Made by a program: the position numbers and the translations under genes. The notes under the pieces are model-generated. The model did no database searches. It was not told the origin of the DNA and saw only the letters and a list, made by a program, of their open reading frames with translations. Source: Pseudomonadota bacterium (GTDB lineage: Bacteria; Pseudomonadota; Alphaproteobacteria; Caulobacterales; Caulobacteraceae). From it: 56,387 nt of DNA. The DNA lies in the NCBI GenBank assembly GCA_023432855.1, contig JAEZEZ010000119.1, forward strand, positions 1-56,387. The letters are read 5' to 3'. Shown here piece after piece: positions 32,361 to 39,758 of the stretch (position 1 is its first letter; each line of letters begins with the position of its first letter).

Positions 32361-34307
32361 CTAGTGCGGCTGGCTCGGCGCCGGGTTGGCGATGTTGCGG
32401 TCTTCCTGACCACGGTCGGTCAGGTCGGGTCCGGGATCGTGCTGATCCGGATCGTTCGCCCCGTGCGACCAGCCCTTGATGAAGAAGCTGATTAGGATGA
32501 AGGCGATGCCGCAGCCGACGCCGGCGAGACCCAGCTTGTTGAAGCCGTCCAGCGAGGTCGCCAAGGCGCCTTGCGGGTCGAGCACCTGACCGCCGACCGT
32601 CTCGGTGCCCATCATGCCGGCGATGATGCCGCCGACGTACTGGGCGATGGAGCTGGAGAGGAACCAGACCGCCATCATGAAGGAGACGACCGAAGCCACC
32701 GAAAGTTTGGTGATCTCGGACAGGCCCACCGGCGACAGGAAGAGTTCGCCGGTGGTGTGCAGCAGGTAGAGCATGCCGAGCATGATCAGCGGCATGCGGA
32801 AGGCGCTGTCGACCATGCCGGAGTTGGCCGCCCAAACCACGACAAGGAAGCCGAGGCCGACCTGGATCAGGCCGAGGCCGAACTTCATGGTCGGGTTCGG
32901 GTCCATCTTCTTGCGAGCCAGCCATGCCCAGGTCGCCGCGAAGATCGGCGCCAGGATCAGGATGAAGCCAGCGTTGAAGGACTGCGTCTGGGCCGCCGTG
33001 ATCGAGGAGTCGATCCAGATGCCGCGCGCTTCGACGCCCGCCGCAGCCAGCTGCGCCGGCGTGGCGATGGTCATGAAGTCGCCCAGGAAGAGCGGGGTCT
33101 GGGTCACCGACAGGTCGACGTTCCGGTCGGCGAACAGGTTGAGCGACGTGCCCGCCTGTTCGAACAGGGTGAAGAACACCACGGCGCCGAAGATCAGCAC
33201 CACCGCCAGCATCATGCGCTGGCGCTGCACCCAGTTCTTGCAGACGAAGATCAGGATGTAGACGATCGCCGCCAGCGACAGGATGGTCGAGATGGTCAGC
33301 ACCGTGCCGACGAGGGCGTTCCGCTGCACCATGAACCAGACCACGCCCACGCCGAGCACGCCGGCGATATAGATCAGCCATTCACGGCTGACCGGGCCAA
33401 CGAGGCCACGCTTGAGCAGTTCCGGGTTGGGCGGCTCGCCCTTGCCTTGCAGCAGTGGCTTGCCCAGCACGAAGACGACGAAGCCCGCCGCCATGCCGAT
33501 GCCGGCGAGGCCGAAGCCCCATCCCCAGCCGTAGCGCAGGCCGAGATAGCCGCAGAGAACCGAGGCCCAGAAGGCCCCGAGGTTGATGCCGTAGTAATAG
33601 AGGGTGAAGCCGGAATCCCGGCGCGGGTCGCCCTGAGGATAGAGCTGCCCGACGATGGTGGAGATGTTGGGTTTCAGGAAGCCCACGCCCATGATGATCA
33701 GGGACAGGGCGAGGTAGAAGACGTTTACGCCGCGCGTGTCGCGGGTCTCCGTCATCTGATAGCTACCCGGCTCGAGCACCGCGGGAAGCGGAGCACCGGC
33801 CGGCAGGTTCAATAGCTGCAGCCCGCCGCCCTCGGCGGGAGCGAACTCATAGGCCTGTCCGCCGACCATCAGCCGAACGTCGCGGTCCCCGCCGCGGCCT
33901 TCGGACTGAACGTCGTACGTGGCGCCGCCATAGGTGAGCGTCTGGGTCGCAGGCGAGCCCTCGAACGCCATCATCCCGTGACCGGCCACCAGCAGCAGCG
34001 CGCCGAAGGCGATCGCCTTGCGCGTACCGAGATAACGGTCGGCCAGGATGCCTCCGAGCAGCGGCAGCAGATAGACGAGCGAGGTGTACGAGCCGTAGGT
34101 GTTGCCCGCCATCTGGTCGTCGAAGAGGAAGTGCTGCGTCAGGTAGAAGATCAGAATCCCGCGCATGCCGTAGTAGGAGAAGCGCTCCCACATCTCGGCG
34201 AAGAACAGGATGATGAGCCCCTTCGGATGGTTTTTGAGCATCTGAAGGAGAACGGGGATCCCGGTGGCCAGCGTGACCACGATCCCCAGCAAGATTACGA
34301 TATTCAT
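32361..34307 (-). CDS. POT-family proton-coupled peptide transporter
   Basis: A 648-residue peptide MFS transporter of the POT/PTR2 family, taking up di- and tripeptides with protons. The EMWERFSYYGMRGIL motif lies at about 38-52 and YYYGINLGAF at about 237-247; FLKPNIST is also typical. Twelve or more membrane segments are visible. An unusual 78-residue hydrophilic insertion (about 117-194) separates TM3 and TM4 and should face the periplasm. The ATG at 34307 is chosen; the longer frame to 34385 has no family match. It is convergent with the TonB receptor across a shared terminator. Confidence 0.93.
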   Translation of the reverse strand: MNIVILLGIVVTLATGIPVLLQMLKNHPKGLIILFFAEMWERFSYYGMRGILIFYLTQHFLFDDQMAGNTYGSYTSLVYLLPLLGGILADRYLGTRKAIAFGALLLVAGHGMMAFEGSPATQTLTYGGATYDVQSEGRGGDRDVRLMVGGQAYEFAPAEGGGLQLLNLPAGAPLPAVLEPGSYQMTETRDTRGVNVFYLALSLIIMGVGFLKPNISTIVGQLYPQGDPRRDSGFTLYYYGINLGAFWASVLCGYLGLRYGWGWGFGLAGIGMAAGFVVFVLGKPLLQGKGEPPNPELLKRGLVGPVSREWLIYIAGVLGVGVVWFMVQRNALVGTVLTISTILSLAAIVYILIFVCKNWVQRQRMMLAVVLIFGAVVFFTLFEQAGTSLNLFADRNVDLSVTQTPLFLGDFMTIATPAQLAAAGVEARGIWIDSSITAAQTQSFNAGFILILAPIFAATWAWLARKKMDPNPTMKFGLGLIQVGLGFLVVVWAANSGMVDSAFRMPLIMLGMLYLLHTTGELFLSPVGLSEITKLSVASVVSFMMAVWFLSSSIAQYVGGIIAGMMGTETVGGQVLDPQGALATSLDGFNKLGLAGVGCGIAFILISFFIKGWSHGANDPDQHDPGPDLTDRGQEDRNIANPAPSQPH

Positions 34308-34473
34308 GCGCGACCTTCGCGTTTCCCAAGGCGGCCAACGCGCTGCGCGCTCCGACCGTCCCCCAATCGGCGCGGATACGACCACGGGAAATGTGGGTTT
34401 ACAAGCTGTAACCGTGGGTGATGGGTGGTAACCCGGACGCGCGCATCCTTGCGCAACAACGTTCTCCGCTCGC

Positions 34474-35226
34474 CTACCCCAGCCGGTCGATCAGCGCCCG
34501 GGCGGCCGCGGGGTTACGGACCTTCGCGCCCGAGATGAAGTAGGCGTAGACCTCGCCCCGCTCCGCCCACCCCCTTACCTGCCGCCCATAGGCGTCCACT
34601 TCCTGGGGCGTGACCCCTGTCTCCAGATCCTCACGGCTGGACATGAGCCGCGCGTATGAGAAGTCCGCGGTCGGCTCGTCGATGCGCGGGAACGGCACGT
34701 CGTCTTCATCGAGGGCGTAGACGATCGCGGCGTTGTAGCGGCGCGCGAGGTCATAAAACTGTTCGGTGACGAAGCTGTCGTGGCGCACCTCCAGAGCGTG
34801 CCGGAGGGGCCGGCCCTCGACCTCTTTGGGCAGCAGCTTGAGGAAGCCCTCGAAGTCCTCCGGGTCGAACTTCTTGGTGGCCATGAATTGCCAGTTGATC
34901 GGGCCCAGCTTGTCGCCCAGCGCCGCCAGTCCCTGGCCCACGAACCTGCCGATCGACTCGGCCGACCGATCGTCGGACAGAACCCGCCGGTTGGTGCAGA
35001 AGCGCGAGCCCTTCACCGCGAACCGGAAGCCGTCGGGCGTCTCGTCGCGCCACTTCTCCCAGCTGTCGCGCTTGAACGTCGAGTAGTAGGTGCCGTTGAT
35101 CTCGATCGACGTCAGCTGGCGCGAGGCGTACTCGAGTTCGCGCTTCTGGGTCAGGCCCTCGGGATAGAAGACCCCTCGCCAGGGTTCGTAGGTCCATCCG
35201 CCGACGCCGATGTAGATCCCGCTCAT
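34474..35226 (-). CDS. DUF72 (YecE-like) family protein
   Basis: A 250-residue DUF72 protein, a TIM-barrel family of unknown activity. IYIGVGGWTYEPWRGVFYPEGL opens the fold; EINGTYYSTF, FRFAVKGSRFCTN, LGPINWQF and ALEVRHDSF are the conserved strand ends. It ends with a VYAYFISGAKVRNPAAA segment. It lies on the same strand as the BLUF gene, 103 bp downstream, and 166 bp before the transporter gene. No function is assigned. Confidence 0.9.
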   Translation of the reverse strand: MSGIYIGVGGWTYEPWRGVFYPEGLTQKRELEYASRQLTSIEINGTYYSTFKRDSWEKWRDETPDGFRFAVKGSRFCTNRRVLSDDRSAESIGRFVGQGLAALGDKLGPINWQFMATKKFDPEDFEGFLKLLPKEVEGRPLRHALEVRHDSFVTEQFYDLARRYNAAIVYALDEDDVPFPRIDEPTADFSYARLMSSREDLETGVTPQEVDAYGRQVRGWAERGEVYAYFISGAKVRNPAAARALIDRLG

Positions 35227-35329
35227 GCGCGCCTCCAGCCGCGACCGGTGCGGGGCGCGCCGGCCATCGGCGACAGCGTGCGCGAGGGGCCGCGTCGAGG
35301 CAACGCGTTGCTTGCGGCCGAAGCCGCCG

Positions 35330-35755
35330 TCAGGCCGTGCGGCGCGCGAGCTCCAGTTCGGCGGCCAGATTGGTCCGGCCCAGAAGGGCGTGCAGCTCCG
35401 CCGCCGAAAAGGCGTTCGGATCGAAGGCGGAGCCCACCTGCGGTGCGATGGCCGGGGTCAGGGTCGCGTGCGCCATGGACCAGTTTCCGAACCGTCGGTC
35501 CTGCGCCTCGACGAACTCCACCAGTTGCATGGAGCGGTGGCGCGGATCGCTTCCGATGCGCAGCAGAAGGCGGGTGAGCCGGGACGGCAGCCCTTCGAGG
35601 CACTGCACGAACCAGCCGTTGTGGGCGAGCAAGACGCCGGTGAGCTCGTCCCTCTCGTTACGCGCCTGGGAGGCGCCGACGATCTCCGACGTGACCTGCC
35701 AGAAGGGCAGAGCCGGTTTGGCGGCGGAAAAGTAGAGGCAGCGAGCGAGGGACAT
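35330..35755 (-). CDS. BLUF-domain blue-light photoreceptor
   Basis: A 141-residue stand-alone BLUF protein binding FAD. The key residues are visible: Tyr8 (LYFSA), Asn33 (ARNERDELTGVLL), Gln51 (FVQCLEG), and Trp92 with Met94 (NWSMAH). RLTRLLLRIGSDPRHRSM matches the family. After about residue 100 there is only a short helical tail and no enzymatic output domain, so signalling must go through a partner protein. It lies between the DUF72 gene (103 bp) and the membrane-protein gene (59 bp). Confidence 0.92.
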   Translation of the reverse strand: MSLARCLYFSAAKPALPFWQVTSEIVGASQARNERDELTGVLLAHNGWFVQCLEGLPSRLTRLLLRIGSDPRHRSMQLVEFVEAQDRRFGNWSMAHATLTPAIAPQVGSAFDPNAFSAAELHALLGRTNLAAELELARRTA

Positions 35756-35814
35756 GCGAAATTCCTGAGCAAGTCCTGTATCTTGCGCGATAATCGTTAA
35801 CGCACTCTCCCGCT

Positions 35815-36687
35815 TCAGTTGAGTTGGGTGTGGACTTCAGGCCTTAGGGCGCCCGCGAGAAGCCCCACGCCCAGCCAGGCGCCCAGGATGGGGCTCATGC
35901 CCAGGCCGAGCCAGGGAACGGAGAAGTGGCCCATTGCCGGCATGAGGCTCCAGACGACGAAGGTGAGTCCCAGCGCGAGGCTGGCGATACGCAGGCGGTC
36001 GCGGCGCAGCAGGGTGATGAACAGCGGCGTGGTGGCGAGGCACACCAGCAGCAGCGCCGCCAGGGCGGCGAGCAGGGGCGATCGCCCCATGGCGAGGTCC
36101 AGCACGCCTTCCACCTCCGGCGCGGGCTGAAGCGGATCGGGACGCATCCAGGCGATGGCGGCCAGGGCGGCTGCGCCCGCCACTAGCGCGAACTTCAAGA
36201 CCACGTGCCGCACCGCGGCCAGGGCGATCAGCATGGCCGCCGCAGCCAGGGTCGTGGCCTGGGAGGCGTCCGGCTGGAGGGCCAGGAGCGCCAGCGCGAT
36301 CGCCGCGGCGATCCAGGCGAAGCGCTGTTCGAAGGCCAGAAACGACAGCGAAACGATGGCGGCGGGCAGCAGCAGCATCGCCATGTTGACCTGCGCAACG
36401 CCCAGGTCGAGCCAGCGATGGACGCCCTCCTGCCCGGCCCCGATGAAGGTCAGGGCGAGGCCGATCGGCGCGGCCCACAGGAACCATTGCACCCAGGACG
36501 GCCTCAGCCAGCGCATCACGCCGAAAGCGATCGCGCCGCCCACGGCCCAGGCGGCCAGGTTTCCGATCCAGGCGGCCGCCGGAGCGCCGTTCGTCGCCGT
36601 GACCAGGACGCCGACCGCCACCGCAGCCAGCGACAAGCCTGCGTATACGGCCAGCAAGCCCCCCGGCCGGCCCAACACCGTGAACAT
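35815..36687 (-). CDS. Polytopic membrane protein with faint SEDS (FtsW/RodA) similarity
   Basis: A 290-residue protein with about nine membrane segments. Two short blocks resemble FtsW/RodA: QEGVHRWLDLGVAQVNMAML (compare the GARRWLxLG...QPSE block) and LLALQPDASQATTLAAAAM (compare LLQPDLGTAL). The QPSE part is missing, and the protein is about 80 residues shorter than usual SEDS proteins, lacking recognisable later motifs. It could be a degenerate SEDS relative or a chance match. It starts 21 bp after the gshA stop, so it is probably co-transcribed with it. Confidence 0.7.
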   Translation of the reverse strand: MFTVLGRPGGLLAVYAGLSLAAVAVGVLVTATNGAPAAAWIGNLAAWAVGGAIAFGVMRWLRPSWVQWFLWAAPIGLALTFIGAGQEGVHRWLDLGVAQVNMAMLLLPAAIVSLSFLAFEQRFAWIAAAIALALLALQPDASQATTLAAAAMLIALAAVRHVVLKFALVAGAAALAAIAWMRPDPLQPAPEVEGVLDLAMGRSPLLAALAALLLVCLATTPLFITLLRRDRLRIASLALGLTFVVWSLMPAMGHFSVPWLGLGMSPILGAWLGVGLLAGALRPEVHTQLN

Positions 36688-36708
36688 CGTCTCCCCCCGG
36701 AACGAACC

Positions 36709-38067
36709 CTAGTAAGCGAACTGCTCGTACACCTTACGCACGTCCCCGCCCCAGGGGCCATGGTACCGTTCGAGCAGACGTTCGGCGGGCGTTACGCCAC
36801 TCTCGGCGATCTCCTCCAGTTCGGACAGGTAGCCGGTCTCGTCGACCATGCCGCCCGAGAAGCGCGCCCGACGGCGCAGGCCGTGACGGGCGATGTCGAG
36901 CAGTTCCTCGGCCACCTGCTGGATCGGCCGGCCCGCCACCTCGCCCTTCAGGCCGGCGCGGGCGACGTCCGTCCGCAGCCTGGCGCGATCCTCCAGACTC
37001 CATCCCTTGGCCAGGTCCCATGCGGCGGTCAGGGCGTCCTGGTCATAGAGCACCCCCGCCCACAGCGCCTGCAGGGCGCAGATGCGGCTCCAGGGGCCGC
37101 CGTCGGCGCCGCGCATCTCGAGGTATTGCTTGAGCCGCACCTCCGGGAAGATGGTCGTAACGTGGTCGGCCCAGTCCTTCAGCGTCGGCCGCTGGCCTTC
37201 CAGGCCCGGCAGCCTGCCGTCCATGAAGTCCCGGAACGACCGCCCGGCGACGTCGACATAGCGGCCGTCGCGCTTGACGAAGTACATCGGCACATCGAGC
37301 GCGTAGTTCGCGTAGGCCTCGAACCCGAAGCCGTCCTCGAAGACGAAGCCCAACATGCCGGTGCGGTCGGGATCGGTGTCGGTCCAGATGTGGGCGCGAT
37401 AGCTGAGGAAGCCGTTCGGCTTGCCCTCGGTGAAGGGCGAGTTGGCGAAGAGGGCCGTGGCGATCGGCTGCAGCGCCAGCGAGGCCCGAAACTTGGCGAC
37501 CATGTCGGCTTCCGACGAGAAGTCGAGGTTCGCCTGGATGGTGCAGGTGCGCAGCATCATGTCGAGGCCGAGCGATCCCACCTTCGGCATGTAGGCGCGC
37601 ATGATGTCGTAGCGGCCCTTGGGCATGACCGGGATATCCTCCCGCCGCCACAGGGGGTCGAAACCGAGCCCCACCACCCCGACTCCGATCTCCTCGGCCA
37701 CGGCGCGCACCTCCTCGAGGTGCCGGCCGGTCTCGTCGCAGATCATGTGCACGTCCGGCAGGGCGGCCCCGGAGAGCTCGAACTGGCCGCCCGGCTCAAG
37801 GCTCACATTGGCGTGGCCGCGCTCGAGCGCGATGACCTTGCCGGCCTCCTCGACGGGCTGCCAGCCGAAGCGCTGAAGCCCTTCGAGCATGGCCAGCACG
37901 CCGCCGGGATCATCGTAGGCGGGGCGCTCGAAGCCCCGCTTGCGGAAGATGAACTTCTCGTGCTCGGCGCCGATCAGCCACTTGTCGCGCGGGCGACAGC
38001 CGTCCGCGAAGTAGCGGACCAGGTCTTCGAAGACGAGGGGCCGGTCGTGCTCAGCCGTGTCGGCCAT
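36709..38067 (-). CDS. gshA: Glutamate-cysteine ligase
   Basis: A 452-residue glutamate-cysteine ligase of the plant/alphaproteobacterial type, catalysing the ATP-dependent first step of glutathione synthesis. KWLIGAEHEKFIF, SLEPGGQFELSG (the substrate/Mg loop), MPKGRYDIMRAYM, CTIQANLDF and RLKQYLEMRGADGGPW are conserved blocks. Length is normal. Its 5' side faces composite repeat B (618 bp to rsmE), so its promoter must lie in or next to that repeat. Downstream, 21 bp away, is the SEDS-like gene. No gshB is in the window. Confidence 0.95.
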   Translation of the reverse strand: MADTAEHDRPLVFEDLVRYFADGCRPRDKWLIGAEHEKFIFRKRGFERPAYDDPGGVLAMLEGLQRFGWQPVEEAGKVIALERGHANVSLEPGGQFELSGAALPDVHMICDETGRHLEEVRAVAEEIGVGVVGLGFDPLWRREDIPVMPKGRYDIMRAYMPKVGSLGLDMMLRTCTIQANLDFSSEADMVAKFRASLALQPIATALFANSPFTEGKPNGFLSYRAHIWTDTDPDRTGMLGFVFEDGFGFEAYANYALDVPMYFVKRDGRYVDVAGRSFRDFMDGRLPGLEGQRPTLKDWADHVTTIFPEVRLKQYLEMRGADGGPWSRICALQALWAGVLYDQDALTAAWDLAKGWSLEDRARLRTDVARAGLKGEVAGRPIQQVAEELLDIARHGLRRRARFSGGMVDETGYLSELEEIAESGVTPAERLLERYHGPWGGDVRKVYEQFAY

Positions 38068-38176
38068 ACGTCAACTCCGCAGAGGGGCCGTACCCGCCCC
38101 CGTTTCGCCCAAATCCGGCGCGGCGCTGAAATGGGCCGGTCCGGCGGGGCACGCAAGAGGGCGCCGCCGGTCCCCG

Positions 38177-38260
38177 CGTCCTTGTCCCTCGACAAGGTCG
38201 GGATGAGGTCGAACGGGAGGGCGCGGCAGACGCTCATCCTGGGCGTGTCGAAGGATACGG
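38177..38260. repeat. Degenerate inverted pair of 29-bp-type elements
   Basis: The first member (38177-38208) contains CCCTCGACAAGGTCGGGATG. The second (38233-38260) begins CTCATCCTGGGCGTGTCGAA and is in the opposite orientation. Both are clear but diverged relatives of the 29-bp element at 38354-38382. Confidence 0.65.
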
Positions 38261-38280
38261 ATTTCTCCTCCCTCGTCCCG

Positions 38281-38340
38281 CTGTTCCCGCTGTTATTTCG
38301 CTGTTCTCCGCTGTTATCCCGCTGTTCCGCGGAACAGCGG
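38281..38340 (-). repeat. Phased CGCTGTT (AACAGCG) array with terminal palindrome
   Basis: CTGTT starts at 38281, 38290, 38301, 38311 and 38322 (spacings 9, 11, 10, 11). The array ends at a perfect 22-bp palindrome (38319-38340) made of CCGCTGTTCCG and its complement. The units are those of composite A in reverse orientation. Confidence 0.8.
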
Positions 38341-38353
38341 AGCGGTGCGAAAT

Positions 38354-38382
38354 CCTCGTCCTTCGACAGGCTCAGGATGAGG
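38354..38382 (+). repeat. 29-bp palindromic element, copy B2
   Basis: Identical over all 29 bases to the copy at 4454-4482. It is flanked by AAAT before and ATTTC after, as the A2 copy is. Confidence 0.85.
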
Positions 38383-38410
38383 ATTTCGGGGTCGCCGTCG
38401 TCTCAGTCGC

Positions 38411-38439
38411 CCTCATCCTGAGCGTGTCGAAGGACGAGG
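38411..38439 (-). repeat. 29-bp palindromic element, copy B3 (inverted)
   Basis: Begins CCTCATCCTGAGCGTGTCGA; it differs from the copy at 4510-4538 by one base (G for C after GAGC). It is inverted relative to the copy at 38354, 28 bp away. Confidence 0.85.
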
Positions 38440-38461
38440 GCGTCCCACCGCCCCGGCCCCG

Positions 38462-38533
38462 CTGTTTCCCGCTGTTGTTTCGCTGTTATTTCGCTGTTCC
38501 CCGCTGTTAATCCGCTGTTCCGCGGAACAGCGG
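38462..38533 (-). repeat. Phased CGCTGTT (AACAGCG) array with terminal palindrome, second copy
   Basis: CTGTT starts at 38462, 38472, 38483, 38494, 38504 and 38515 (spacings 10, 11, 11, 10, 11; mean 10.6 bp). It ends at the same perfect 22-bp palindrome (38512-38533) as the other array of this composite. Confidence 0.85.
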
Positions 38534-38553
38534 CAGGGGTCCCGCATCGCCGT

Positions 38554-38570
38554 TTCAATTGTCAAAGACC
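38554..38570 (-). promoter_or_regulatory. Conserved TTGACA-containing box of composite repeat B
   Basis: On the minus strand GGTCTTTGACAATTGAA, one base different from the box at 4161-4177 and in the same orientation relative to the arrays. It could be a promoter firing through the arrays towards gshA, but no -10 was clearly recognised. Confidence 0.4.
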
Positions 38571-38685
38571 ACGCCGGCCACAGGGGGCCGCTCCATCGCG
38601 AATCCCATCCTGGTTCGGGTGCGTGGAGCAAGCGGCCACGTTCACTGGGGGGGCGAGGATAACGGTGTGGTGGAGGGCGCTTTCC

Positions 38686-39402
38686 TTACCTCCAGTCCCC
38701 CGCCCTCGCCTGCCAGAGCGTGAGCGCCGCGATGGCGGCGGTGTCGGCGCGGAGGATACGGGGGCCGAGGGAGGCGGGGGTAACGAAGGGCAGACCGCGC
38801 AGGCGGTCGCGCTCGGCCGCGTCGAAGCCGCCCTCGGGCCCGATCAGGACCGCCCAGGGACCGCCGGCGCCCTGCAGCGCGTCCAAAGCGGGCGAGGCCT
38901 CGCCGGCTTCATCGCAGAACATCAGCCGGCGCGAGGCGTCCCACTGGTCGAGCAGCCGGTCGAGTTTCTCGGGCACGACCACCTCCGGCACGTCCAGCCG
39001 GCCCGTCTGTTCTGCCGCTTCGGTGGCGATGGCCTGCAGGCGCTCGACCCGGGTGTGGTCGGCCTGGGTGCGGCGGGTGATACACAGCCGCACGCGGCGG
39101 CAGCCGAGCTCCGCGGCCTTCTCGACGATGGTCTCAAGGCGGGCCCGCTTGACCAGGGCGACGACAAGCTCGAGGTCGGGCGTCCCTGCCTGTTCGCGGG
39201 TCCGTTTCTCGGTGGCCAGCAGACATGTCCGCCTGGACGCCTCGGCCACCGTCGCCCGCCACTCACCGTCGCGCCCGTTGAACAGCAGGAGCTCGTCCCC
39301 CGGCTTAAGCCGCATGACGCCCAGCAGGTACCGGGTCTGGTCGGCGGACGGCTCGATCGTGACGCCTTCCTCCAGCGGCTGCTCGACGAACAGGCGGATC
39401 AC
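38686..39402 (-). CDS. rsmE: 16S rRNA (uracil1498-N3)-methyltransferase
   Basis: A 238-residue RsmE protein, a SPOUT-class enzyme that methylates N3 of U1498 in 16S rRNA using SAM. It shows LVKRARLETIVEKAAELG, the SAM-knot parts WAVLIGPEGGFDAAE and SLGPRILRADTAAIAAL, all diagnostic. The GTG at 39402 overlaps the stop of the ABM-protein gene by 4 bp (GTGA), which decides the start. Composite repeat B follows downstream. Confidence 0.94.
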   Translation of the reverse strand: MIRLFVEQPLEEGVTIEPSADQTRYLLGVMRLKPGDELLLFNGRDGEWRATVAEASRRTCLLATEKRTREQAGTPDLELVVALVKRARLETIVEKAAELGCRRVRLCITRRTQADHTRVERLQAIATEAAEQTGRLDVPEVVVPEKLDRLLDQWDASRRLMFCDEAGEASPALDALQGAGGPWAVLIGPEGGFDAAERDRLRGLPFVTPASLGPRILRADTAAIAALTLWQARAGDWR

Positions 39403-39695
39403 GCGGTGAAGGCTCCCACGCGGTTCTCCTGCACACACATGCCGTCGTAGCGCCGCTCCAGCGCCTGGTAGGCCTCGGCGTAGTCGCCCATGAAGCCTAC
39501 GAAGGCGTCGCGGCTCTCCCACCGGTCCACCGTGACGAACTCCTCGGGGTTCTCGTCCGATCGCAGCAGTTCCGTGCCCAGGTACCCCTCGGCCGTGCGG
39601 AAGAGCTGGGCCCATGCGCCGGCCGAGCCATAGGCTTCCGCAAACTCCTCGGCCCGCTCGGGGCGCACGGTGTAGGTCCACACGATGGCGTACAT
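39399..39695 (-). CDS. Antibiotic biosynthesis monooxygenase (ABM)-domain protein
   Basis: A 98-residue protein with a single ferredoxin-like ABM domain. YAIVWTYTVRPERAEEFAEAY opens the fold, and FVTVDRWESRDAFVGFM is the typical strand-helix. Members range from quinol monooxygenases to haem-degrading and inactive proteins, so the activity is open. The ATG at 39695 follows GGGAG at suitable distance; an upstream ATG at 39713 would add six residues. Its stop overlaps the rsmE start, and the pair is divergent from the glycosylase gene (63 bp). Confidence 0.85.
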   Translation of the reverse strand: MYAIVWTYTVRPERAEEFAEAYGSAGAWAQLFRTAEGYLGTELLRSDENPEEFVTVDRWESRDAFVGFMGDYAEAYQALERRYDGMCVQENRVGAFTA

Positions 39696-39758
39696 CGCCG
39701 ACTCCCGCTCCATTGCCGTGGGGGCGCAGAATGCCGAGGTTCGAGCCATGAGCAAGCG

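Larger units (their letters stand above)
38177..38570 (-). repeat. Composite intergenic repeat B (inverted relative of repeat A)
   Basis: Read on the minus strand it begins with the box GGTCTTTGACAATTGAA (38570-38554). An array (38533-38462), the 29-bp pair (38439-38354), a second array (38340-38281) and a degenerate 29-bp pair (38260-38177) follow. The order and orientation match composite A at 4161-4616, except that B has a second pair and a shorter distance between box and array. It lies directly upstream of gshA. Both flanking genes are ordinary housekeeping genes, so no gene disruption is evident. Confidence 0.8.
38068..38685. other. 618-bp gene-free region with composite repeat B
   Basis: Gap between rsmE (3' end) and gshA (5' end), both on the minus strand. 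Most of it (38177-38570) is composite repeat B. The first 110 bases next to gshA should contain its promoter, but no convincing -35/-10 pair was recognised; the 115 bases next to rsmE show nothing clear apart from a G-run near 38648. No real reading frame is present; peptides containing SFDRLRMR-like strings are artefacts of the repeats. Confidence 0.6.

Noticed and set aside
32571..33815. A 414-codon plus-strand frame opposite the POT transporter gene
   Set aside because: It is His/Asp/Gln-rich with no family character and no start signal; a shadow frame.
38277..38533. Small protein genes containing SFDRLRMR-like peptides
   Set aside because: These peptides are translations of the palindromic repeat element and occur in several frames; no start signals are present.
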